64,000 bases of DNA from Pseudomonadota bacterium. GTDB taxonomy: Bacteria; Pseudomonadota; Gammaproteobacteria; Steroidobacterales; Steroidobacteraceae. Shown piece after piece: positions 55,898 through 62,103 of this stretch. The notes under the pieces are model-generated. The model was not told the DNA's origin. It was given only the letters and a program-made list of their open reading frames with translations, and did not search any database. Where the stretch lies: the NCBI GenBank assembly GCA_021847105.1, contig JAJZUT010000013.1, forward strand, positions 1-64,000, read 5' to 3'. Within the stretch, counting starts at the first letter, position 1. Each line of letters opens with the position of its first letter. The position numbers and the translations under genes were made by a program.

Positions 55898-55985
55898 TTA
55901 TCTCCATAGGCAGTGCGCAGCTTCACGTACGTAACGGTGCGTATTGCGTCGTAAGCCGGCTTGGTCCCCGGGGATGCACCTCAGG

Positions 55986-55991
55986 TAGAAT
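55986..55991 (+). promoter_or_regulatory. Candidate -10 element for tRNA-Leu
   Basis: TAGAAT lies 15 bases before the tRNA 5' end. TTGGTC is found 19 bases upstream, a weak -35 with non-ideal spacing. The tRNA is divergent to ccmA, so the 109-base gap should hold both promoters. Confidence 0.4.
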
Positions 55992-56006
55992 GGCATGCCT
56001 CCCAAT

Positions 56007-56350
56007 GCCCGGGTGGCGAAATGGGTAGACGCAAGGGACTTAACGAAGTTGAGCACCCGGGTCGGAAACGCCCGGTGTGAATGGGGTCAAAGTCGGTGGA
56101 CCAGCAGCACGTCACGGTGGCTGCAATACCGAGCTAAGCCGCGCCATGGCAAGTGCGGAAAGTGTAGAGACTTGACGGCCCCTGCCTAAACCGCGCAGCG
56201 TGAGCGCGGCACGGCAAAGGTAAAGTCCAGACCCCAAATGCGCACTCGGCCCGCCCTAGCGGTCCGTAAAAGCAGCGGCGTAAGCCGTAGTGGGTAAGAA
56301 AATCCCTCGGGGGAAACCCCGTGCCGGTTCGAGTCCGGCCCCGGGCACCA
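56007..56350 (+). tRNA. tRNA-Leu(UAA) interrupted by a group I intron
   Basis: The 5' exon is 56007-56041 and the 3' exon is 56299-56350. Joined, they fold as a leucine tRNA: acceptor GCCCGGG pairs with CCCGGGC (56340-56346) and the D-stem is GCG/CGC. The anticodon stem AGGGA pairs with TCCCT. The loop CTTAAAA gives anticodon UAA. There is a long class II variable arm and a T-arm GCCGG-TTCGAGT-CCGGC. CCA is encoded at 56348-56350. The intron lies after U34, the same place as in cyanobacterial tRNA-Leu(UAA) introns. Confidence 0.95.
56042..56298 (+). ncRNA. Group I intron (IC3-like) in tRNA-Leu(UAA)
   Basis: The 257-base intron ends in G56298, the conserved terminal guanosine. It contains the group I core signs. 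GACTT (56169-56173) can pair with AAGTC (56223-56227) as P7, and CCGCGC/GCGCGG (56191-56196/56204-56209) forms P8. GTAGAGACTTGACGG resembles the core of known cyanobacterial tRNA-Leu introns (GCAGAGACUCGACGG). It has no ORF, so splicing should be autocatalytic. I have not assigned a U-G pair for P1 with confidence. Confidence 0.92.
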
Positions 56351-56351
56351 G

Positions 56352-57641
56352 GTGGCTTCAAACTCCACCTTCCCTTCCCGTCCTCCAACATCCCAACATT
56401 GCGCGGAACCACCGGGATATGACGATCGCCTGCTGTATTTGGTGGTCAACCCGAACGGGTCGCGGTGGTGGCGGTTCAAGTACAAATGTGACGGGAAGAA
56501 GCGCGGGATTTCGCTCGGCGTGTACCCGGATGTGACGCTGCAATCTGCGGGGGAGCAGCTGCAGAACGCTCGGGGGATCGACCCGAGCGCGCAGCGGCGG
56601 ACAGTCAGGACCGCCAGGGCGGACACCTTCAAGGCGATTGCCGAGGAATGGCTGGAGATGCACGCCGAGAGGCTGGCGCCCATCACGATGACCAAGGCGC
56701 GGTGGATTCTGGGCTCGTTCCTCTACCCTCGCCTGGGTTCGCGGCCGATCGCAGAGATCGCGGCGCCTGAGGTGCTGGCCGTGCTGCGGCCAATCGAGAG
56801 CCGGGGGATGAACGAGACTACCCACCGGGCTTTGCAGCGCTGCGGGCAGATCTTCCGGTACGCCATCGCGACGGGTCGAGCGACGCGGGACATCACGTCC
56901 GACCTGCGGGGCGCCCTGGCCCCGGTCGTGGTGGAGAACCGAGCGCCGATCACGGAGCCGGCGAAAATCGGCGCCCTACTCCGCGCCATCGACGACTACA
57001 TAGGGCATCCAACGACGCTGATGGCCCTGAAGTTGTCCCCACTCGTCTTTCTACGTCCCAGCGAGCTTCGGGCGGCGGAATGGAGCGAGATCGACCTGCA
57101 AACGGCGGAATGGCGCGTCCCGGCAGCGCGAATGACGATGCGCGAGCGGCACATTGTTCCGCTGGCCTCACAGGCGGTCGCCATCCTCCGAGAGCTTCGC
57201 AGCGTCACCAGCAAGGCCAAATACCTCTTTCCGTCGCTTCGCACCTCGGATAGGGCGATGTCCGTGAACACGGTGAATGCCGCCTAGCGACCCCTCGGCG
57301 ATTCGAGTGATGACATGACGGGACACGGCTTTCGAGCCATGGCGTGCACGTGCCTCAACGAGCTCGGGTGGCACCCCGACGTCATCGAATTGCAGATGGC
57401 GCATGCGGAGCGGAACAAGGTGCGGGCTGCGTACAACCGCGCTGAACGATTGGTCGAGCGGAGAAAGATGATGCAGGCCTGGGCTGATTATCTCGATCGG
57501 CTGCGCGGTGACAGCGAGATAGTCGCTGTCGCCGCGCCGGCGGAACCCCCCAACGATCCTGTAGATGAGTTGCGCAAGCGAAAGAAACCGCGTGGTGTCC
57601 CCACGGCTCAATTGGAGCTCGGCCTCGATATCCGCAGCTGA
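56352..57641 (+). pseudogene. Decayed P4-type tyrosine recombinase/integrase with in-frame amber stop
   Basis: The frame encodes a P4-like integrase that would have inserted an element at the tRNA-Leu 3' end, one base upstream. Recognisable parts are YLVVNPNGSRWWRFKYKCDG and ISLGVYPDVTL (N-terminal DUF4102 region), GIDPSAQR, then the core LSPLVFLRPSELRAAEWSEIDL and MTGHGFRAMACTCLNELGW with MAHAERNKVRAAYNRAE. Two defects show decay. The first ~30 residues of the usual N-terminus are missing. TAG at 57285-57287 interrupts the reading between VNTVNAA and RPLGDSS where intact relatives read through. Downstream of the TAG the same frame continues to 57641. Confidence 0.85.
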
Positions 57642-57694
57642 GGCGGCGTACCATTGTCAGATGAACTTGAATTCAGGCCGAAGAGGCGCGTTCG

Positions 57695-58009
57695 ATGTTG
57701 AACTTACGGGAACGGATATTCCTTGATCCCGCCATCCTGGAGGGTAGGCCGATAATCCGCGGCACTCGATTCCCAGCCACCGTGATCGTAGGAAGCATCG
57801 TCGGCGGAATGACGTTTCAGGGGATTCAGCGGGAATACGACATTACTGCCGACGACATCCGGGCAGCTTTGATGACCTCCCGCCATAGAAATCAAGCGCA
57901 GGTACCCCTGTGCACTTGCCACTTGGAACGACGGGGCCAATTTGACCGTCACACGGCGTCCGATCGTGCGTCTTTCACAGCCGTGTCTGAAGCGCCATTT
58001 AAGAGCTAA
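57695..58009 (+). CDS. DUF433-domain protein (antitoxin-like), C-terminus possibly altered
   Basis: The first ~65 residues match the DUF433 pattern: FLDPAILEGRPIIRGTRFPATVIVGSIV shortened to GRPIIRGTRFPATVIVGS, then GIQREYDITADDIRAAL. DUF433 proteins are often VapB-like antitoxins of PIN-domain toxins. No PIN toxin follows. The last ~35 residues (RHRNQAQVPLC...) show no family match, so the gene is perhaps a remnant with a frameshift or replaced end. Confidence 0.65.
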   Translation: MLNLRERIFLDPAILEGRPIIRGTRFPATVIVGSIVGGMTFQGIQREYDITADDIRAALMTSRHRNQAQVPLCTCHLERRGQFDRHTASDRASFTAVSEAPFKS

Positions 58010-58089
58010 TCGCCCAGAAATGCAGACTTGGCATGAACTCAGCTACGGCGGTATCCTGATTCAATAGGATCCAATTCGAGATATTCCCG

Positions 58090-58299
58090 ATGAACGCCAA
58101 ACTGCGAGAGCTTCCGGTCGAAGAACGCATAAAGCTCGTAGAAGACCTATGGGATAGCATCGCTGAGGATCGAAAGGCGCTTCCGGTCACACCGGAGCAA
58201 AGGGCTGAGCTTGACCGTCGCCTGGAGGCCTACGAGACCGACAAGAATCACGGCCGGACGGCAGCCGATGCGTTGGCCGACGTACGCCGGCGTCTGTGA
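58090..58299 (+). CDS. Addiction module antitoxin (TIGR02574-like), partner of ParE-type toxin
   Basis: This 69-residue protein begins MNAKLRELPVEERIKLVEDL and contains WDSIAEDRKALPVTPEQRAE, the typical short antitoxin pattern of RelE/ParE modules. Its stop overlaps the toxin start (GTGA). It should bind and neutralise the toxin and repress its own promoter. Confidence 0.88.
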   Translation: MNAKLRELPVEERIKLVEDLWDSIAEDRKALPVTPEQRAELDRRLEAYETDKNHGRTAADALADVRRRL

Positions 58300-58592
58300 C
58301 GGTAGAGGTTCGTCTCCGGCCCGAAGCAGAACAGGACGTGGCCGAGGCAGCTCTGTGGTACGAGGCAAATGAACCCGGCCTTGGAGGGCAATTCGTTGAC
58401 CAGGTGCAAGCCACCATACACACGATTGCCGGTCAGCCCAACGCGTTCACCACGGTTTACAAATCCATTCGACGTGCTCTCGTTAGCCGCTTTCCGTTTG
58501 GCGTCTTTTACCAAATTGACGACCATGGCGTCATCGTCATAGCGGTATTGCACGGTAGCCGCCATCCGCGCGCGTGGAAAGAGCGCCGGTAG
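58296..58592 (+). CDS. ParE/RelE-family toxin
   Basis: This 98-residue toxin begins VEVRLRPEAEQDVAEAALWY and ends IVIAVLHGSRHPRAWKERR, the ParE-like pattern (gyrase poison) with conserved HGSR-P. It starts at GTG 58296, overlapping the antitoxin. Both genes appear intact. Confidence 0.88.
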   Translation: MTVEVRLRPEAEQDVAEAALWYEANEPGLGGQFVDQVQATIHTIAGQPNAFTTVYKSIRRALVSRFPFGVFYQIDDHGVIVIAVLHGSRHPRAWKERR

Positions 58593-58702
58593 ACAGGAAT
58601 TCAATAATGTTGTCCGCCGCAAACGCTCGTGAATCTGACGGCCCCGCTTCGCGGACTGAGTTCCTGCGGAACGACGACTTCGACCAGCGCGGAATCGGCG
58701 CG

Positions 58703-58848
58703 TCATGAGGCGACCTTCGCGATCTCGCCGAGCAGCACGTCGAGCTGCCGGCGACAATCGACTTGTTGCGCGGCGGGCAATGACACGCGCTTGCCAATCT
58801 GATCGCGCAGCAGCGCATCAGCAATGATCCGAGTGGTAAGCGCGTATA
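58703..58848 (-). other. Short open stretch, possible gene fragment
   Basis: The minus strand reads ALLRDQIGKRVSLPAAQQ then VDCRRQLDVLLGEIAKVAS and a stop. The composition looks protein-coding, but it has no start and a stop just upstream. I cannot identify the parent gene. The rest of 58593-58878 shows nothing clear. Confidence 0.35.
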
Positions 58849-58878
58849 TTCAGTATTGCCGCAGTCGCCGCGGCGCGT

Positions 58879-59144
58879 GTTCCGCTGGCCTCACAGGCGG
58901 TCGCCATCCTCCGAGAGCTTCGCAGCGTCACCAGCAAGGCCAAATACCTCTTTCCGTCGCTTCGCACCTCGGATAGGGCGATGTCCGTGAACACGGTGAA
59001 TGCCGCCTAGCGACCCCTCGGCGATTCGAGTGATGACATGACGGGACACGGCTTTCGAGCCGTGGCGTGCACGTGCCTCAACGAGCTCGGGTGGCACCCC
59101 GACGTCATCGAATTGCAGATGGCGCATGCCGAGCGGAACAAGGT
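58879..59144 (+). repeat. Near-perfect 266-base duplication of the integrase 3' region (partner 57156-57421)
   Basis: Bases 58879-59144 match 57156-57421 at an offset of 1723 with only about two changes seen by eye (near 59065 and 59130). Both junctions are abrupt. The distal part is much less similar. Confidence 0.85.
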
Positions 59145-59277
59145 TAGAGCCGCGTACAACCGGGCAACCCGCCTGACCGAACGCCGCAAAATGATGCAGG
59201 CATGGGCGGATTACCTCGATGCACTGCGCACGGGGGCCAATGTGGTGCCGCTGCGCAGACCGGCAACCGGTCATTGA
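58879..59277 (+). pseudogene. 3' fragment of a second P4-type integrase, containing the same amber stop
   Basis: This is a C-terminal integrase piece, VPLASQAVAILRELRSVTSK onward, without any 5' part. The fragment repeats the TAG found in the first copy, then continues MTGHGFRAVACTCLNELGWHPD to YNRATRLTERRKMMQAWADYLD and stops at 59277. After base ~59144 the sequence diverges from the first copy. Confidence 0.85.
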
Positions 59278-59302
59278 CGTGCGTATACCGTAGCTATACG
59301 AT
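59274..59302 (+). promoter_or_regulatory. Sigma-70-like promoter with inverted-repeat operator for higBA
   Basis: TTGACG (59274-59279) and TACGAT (59297-59302) are 17 bases apart. Between and over the -10 lies an inverted repeat CGTATA-7 bases-TATACG (59282-59300), a likely HigA site. The expected transcript start is about 59309, almost exactly at the higB GTG. Confidence 0.7.
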
Positions 59303-59309
59303 ACAAACC

Positions 59310-59588
59310 GTGATCCGCTCGTTCCGCCACGCCGGACTCGAAGCGTTCTTCCGGACCGGCGCCAAGGCTGCCATTCGGCCCGAGCACGCCAAGCGGCTGC
59401 GCTTGCAGTTGGAGCACCTGCACCGCTCCGGCAAGCCGAGCGACATGAACCTGCCCGGCTGGCGCTTCCATAGCTTGCACGGCGATCTGGCCGGACATTA
59501 CTCGGTTTCCGTGAACGGCAATTGGCGGGTCACGTTCGCATTCGACGGTACGGATGCCGTCCTGGTCGATTACCGGGACTATCACTGA
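59310..59588 (+). CDS. higB: HigB-type toxin (RelE superfamily mRNA interferase)
   Basis: This 92-residue toxin begins IRSFRHAGLEAFFRTG and contains MNLPGWRFHSLHGDLAGHY and VNGNWRVTFAFDGTDA, the HigB pattern. The start GTG 59310 coincides with the family start. It should cleave mRNA on ribosomes and be bound by HigA. It is followed by higA 11 bases later. Confidence 0.92.
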   Translation: MIRSFRHAGLEAFFRTGAKAAIRPEHAKRLRLQLEHLHRSGKPSDMNLPGWRFHSLHGDLAGHYSVSVNGNWRVTFAFDGTDAVLVDYRDYH

Positions 59589-59599
59589 TCGAGGCCACC

Positions 59600-59902
59600 G
59601 TGAGCGAGATGCACAACCCCCCGCACCCCGGCGAGATTCTGGCCGACACTGTGCTGCGACCGCATGGCGGCATCAGCATCACGGATTTCGCCAAGCACCT
59701 TGGCGTCACCCGAGTTGCGCTGTCGCGCGTCGTGAACAGGCGCGCTGCCGTGAGCGCGGACATGGACCTGCGGCTGTCCAAGGCGCTCGGAACCACCCCG
59801 GGCACGTGGTACAAGATGCAGGCTGATTACGACATGTGGCACGCCAAGCGGCGCTTTCGCGCCAAAGTGAAGCCGCTCCCGCGCACAGAAGCAACGGCCT
59901 GA
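59600..59902 (+). CDS. higA: HigA-type antitoxin (XRE HTH)
   Basis: The protein of ~100 residues has NPPHPGEILADTVLRPHGG and an XRE helix-turn-helix (SITDFAKHLGVTRVALSRVV, then NRRAAVSADMDLRLSKALG), typical for HigA. The start is GTG 59600, or ATG 59609. It should neutralise HigB and repress the upstream palindrome. Confidence 0.92.
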   Translation: MSEMHNPPHPGEILADTVLRPHGGISITDFAKHLGVTRVALSRVVNRRAAVSADMDLRLSKALGTTPGTWYKMQADYDMWHAKRRFRAKVKPLPRTEATA

Positions 59903-59959
59903 AACGTCGGCGCTTGCGGGATGCCGACCAGGACGTAGCCGAAGGCTGCGGCATGGGTC

Positions 59960-60526
59960 ATGCCGTTTGTCGTGCGCGTGGCGCTTCGGCAAAAGGATCG
60001 CGGTCCGCTGTGCGACGCATGCGACCTCCAACGCATCGGACCACCGGCAGACAGATTGCTCGCCGCCATTGAGCAAGTCCTGACCCCCGCATTCAACCAT
60101 CTTCGGGCCGCATGGGAGCGGCCCGCACCGGCTCACCTCGCGGTGGAACTGAAGCCGATAGCGCAAGCGGCCCGAGACCTCGCGGCACGGCTGCAACCGC
60201 TCAGAGCATCCACTGGCTTGCTCGATGCGCTGGCACATCCGGCCATCGACAGCGGCGAAGCGAGCACCATGCTTGCCGAGATTGCGGTAGCGGCGGATCG
60301 CGCCATCCAGAGTCTCAAGGCTGAAGGCGGCAGGGGCGCACACCACCGCCAACGCACGGAAGCCCTTATGGAAGTGAAGGAGACCTTCCAGAGACTGTGC
60401 CTCGCGCACGCAACGCCAGAAGCCCAGACCGACCCGGACAACCTCGCCGAATTCGTCGCCCGCTGCATGCGCTACATGCCGAAGCCACCGGGCACTCCCG
60501 CCAGGAAGCAGAAGACCGCGAAATAA
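59960..60526 (+). CDS. Island protein of unknown function
   Basis: This 188-residue frame is mostly alpha-helical (LLAAIEQVLTPAFNHLRAAW, QAARDLAARLQPLRASTGLL, VKETFQRLCLAHATPEA). An N-terminal pair of cysteines (LCDACDL) is present. I recognise no family. ATG 59960 is the likely start. A hairpin follows the stop. Confidence 0.6.
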   Translation: MPFVVRVALRQKDRGPLCDACDLQRIGPPADRLLAAIEQVLTPAFNHLRAAWERPAPAHLAVELKPIAQAARDLAARLQPLRASTGLLDALAHPAIDSGEASTMLAEIAVAADRAIQSLKAEGGRGAHHRQRTEALMEVKETFQRLCLAHATPEAQTDPDNLAEFVARCMRYMPKPPGTPARKQKTAK

Positions 60527-60548
60527 GACGGGCGATCATACCCGTCTT
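60525..60548 (+). terminator. Hairpin after the unknown island gene, possible terminator
   Basis: AAGACGGG and CCCGTCTT form a perfect 8-base stem with an 8-base loop, overlapping the stop codon of the upstream gene. No U-run follows, so termination efficiency is uncertain. Confidence 0.45.
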
Positions 60549-60640
60549 GCTGCGGGGGTAGTTTCGGCACCCGCTCAATATGCCTGTCGCCTGCTGAGGG
60601 CCGCCGCTGAAATCCGTTAGCGGCGCATTGTGGAGCGACA

Positions 60641-60856
60641 ATGACTGCAACCCCAACCCGCATGATTCTGCGCCTGCCTGCCGTGAAAAAAAAGGCCGGC
60701 CCTGGCCGCGACTCCATCTATCGCGGTGCCGGCGAAAGTTAGATCCCCAGGCACATCAAACTCACCGAGCGCTGCACGGGCTGGTTCGAGGATGAGATCG
60801 ACGCGTGGCTCGCCGAGCGCGCCGAGGTGCGCACTGCCGGGAAGGATGCAGCATGA
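60641..60856 (+). pseudogene. AlpA-family excisionase/regulator with in-frame amber stop
   Basis: The frame reads TRMILRLPAVKKKAGPGRDS then IYRGAGES, TAG at 60740-60742, then IPRHIKLTERCTGWFEDEID and AWLAERAEV, a full AlpA (MerR-like HTH) layout of 71 codons. The TAG replaces the residue that is normally aromatic (often Trp or Phe) before P-x-P/H-I-K-L. As written the gene is broken. Its stop overlaps the next ATG by 4 bases. Confidence 0.8.
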
Positions 60857-61269
60857 ACACCACCACCGCCCCGCTCGATACCGCTGCCCTTGTGGCCGCT
60901 GTCGACTATAAGTTGACCACCGCCTGCCTCGTGCTCGCTGACATTCGCATCCGCCGCACCGTCCGCCGGCATGAGGTCGACCGTCTGCGCGTGGTGGCCG
61001 AGCGCATCACTGCCGCGGTCGACTTGCTCGAGGTGCGCCGCATGTCCGCTGACGTGATAGATGAAACACTGGCCGCGTTGGATTCGATTGCGGGAGGTGG
61101 CAAGCATCCTCCGGAGCGTGGGAGCACCGCTCCCGCCGTGATTCTGACCTGCGCCGATAGCGTGAAGATCACCGCCGTCCGCTGGCTGTGGGGTAATCGG
61201 CTGGAACGCCAATCTGCGAGAGCCTCCAGTCGAAGAGCGCATAAAACTCGTCGAAGACCTATGGGATAG
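60853..61269 (+). CDS. Island protein of unknown function whose 3' end runs into a decayed toxin-antitoxin copy
   Basis: The frame begins MNTTTAPLDTAALVAAVDYK and is helical (VDRLRVVAERITAAVDLLEV, DVIDETLAALDSIAGG). It overlaps the alpA remnant by 4 bases. From about base 61200 the frame enters the second antitoxin copy out of its own frame, so its last ~22 residues are probably not native. No family recognised. Confidence 0.5.
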   Translation: MNTTTAPLDTAALVAAVDYKLTTACLVLADIRIRRTVRRHEVDRLRVVAERITAAVDLLEVRRMSADVIDETLAALDSIAGGGKHPPERGSTAPAVILTCADSVKITAVRWLWGNRLERQSARASSRRAHKTRRRPMG

Positions 61270-61411
61270 CATCGCTGAGGATCGCAAAGCGCTTCCGGTC
61301 ACCCCGGAGCAGAAGGCAGAACTCGGCCGTCGCCTGAAGGCCTCCGAGGTCGATAAGAACCGCGGCCGCCTTGCGGCCGATGTCCTGGCCGACGTGCGCC
61401 GCTGTCTGTGA
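61202..61411 (+). pseudogene. Second copy of the TIGR02574-like antitoxin, start codon lost
   Basis: Codons from 61205 read NANLREPPVEERIKLVEDLW- and onward to the stop at 61409-61411, parallel to the intact gene at 58090. In place of the ATG the sequence reads CTGG, an inserted base that removes the start. The rest of the frame is intact (69 codons). Confidence 0.75.
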
Positions 61412-61700
61412 TCGCAGAGGTCCGCCTCCGGCCCGAAGCAGAGCAGGACTTACGTAGAGGCAGCGTTGTGGTACGAGGCAAACGAACCCGGGCTTGGCAG
61501 ACAATTTCTAGATCGTGTGCAAGCTGCCCGAGCAGCCAACGCCGAACAACCGGCAGCGTACACCGTGGTCCACAATTCGGTTCGTCGCACACTTTTGAAG
61601 CCGTTCCCCTTTGGGGTCTTCTATGCGATCGAAGATGACGGCGTAGTTGTAATTGCTAGTCTGCACGGCAGTCGGCACCCTCGAGCTTGGAGGGAACGTG
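61408..61700 (+). pseudogene. Second copy of the ParE-like toxin, frameshifted
   Basis: It starts GTG 61408 (IAEVRLRPEAEQD) like the intact copy. Near 61451-61457 one extra base shifts the frame. The remainder (LWYEANEPGLGRQFLDRVQA to SLHGSRHPRAWRERA) continues in the other frame and no longer stops where the intact toxin does. Confidence 0.8.
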
Positions 61701-61708
61701 CACGACAG

Positions 61709-61750
61709 GGGCCACCAAAGCACATCAAGGTCACCGAGCGCTGCATCAGT
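61709..61750 (+). pseudogene. Small alpA-like fragment
   Basis: The sequence encodes PPKHIKVTERCIS, matching PRHIKLTERCTG in the alpA remnant at 60641. It is directly joined to the broken toxin, so this part of the island is a mosaic of duplicated pieces. Confidence 0.55.
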
Positions 61751-62061
61751 GCAGTGGACGTCGGGAGAAGAGCATTTTTATTCGTCGTCTCCGAGTACGC
61801 CGGTCATGCACCGGCAACCCATTCTTCACTGGTCGAATCGTGCAAGGCGGATACGGCCAATTCGCTGACCTGACTGACGTACATCCTTCAGCCACGGCTG
61901 CAACAGAGCCATGCAATGACAGACGCTGGTTTAATCTGCCGAACTCGACGTCGGCCGAGTCGATCCGTGCGTTCTCTAACAATCTGACCTAGGGTCATGT
62001 GCTGCGGAAGACGCGGACCGCCAGTCGGGTCCCGACGTGGGACTGACGATGATCGGCGTCC
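61751..62061. other. About 310 bases without a recognisable gene
   Basis: I see only short frames with no family pattern, no tRNA and no clear repeat. The base composition is less GC-rich than in the flanking genes. No copy of the tRNA-Leu 3' end, which would mark the far end of the island, is seen here. Confidence 0.5.
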
Positions 62062-62092
62062 GCCGCTCCTTCCCGTCCCGGGAAGGAGCGGC
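62062..62092 (-). terminator. Strong hairpin after the TonB-dependent receptor gene
   Basis: A perfect 14-base stem (62062-62075 with 62079-62092) with a 3-base loop lies 12 bases past the receptor stop. There is no U-run on the minus strand, but the stem is strong enough to end transcription or protect the mRNA 3' end. Confidence 0.65.
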
Positions 62093-62103
62093 ATCAGCCT
62101 ACT

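Noticed and set aside
57285..57287. Programmed recoding (selenocysteine or pyrrolysine-like) at the integrase TAG
   Set aside because: No structural signal was seen, the gene also lacks its N-terminus, and TAG serves as a normal stop in other genes here. Pseudogene is simpler, though listed as a low-interest finding.
58537..58824. 95-residue minus-strand frame opposite the ParE toxin 3' end
   Set aside because: Cys/Arg/Ser-rich, overlaps a clear gene on the other strand, and shows no family pattern.
56350..62100. Second attachment site (copy of the tRNA-Leu 3' end) marking the far end of the island
   Set aside because: I found no repeat of the T-arm/acceptor sequence in the window, so island length cannot be set.
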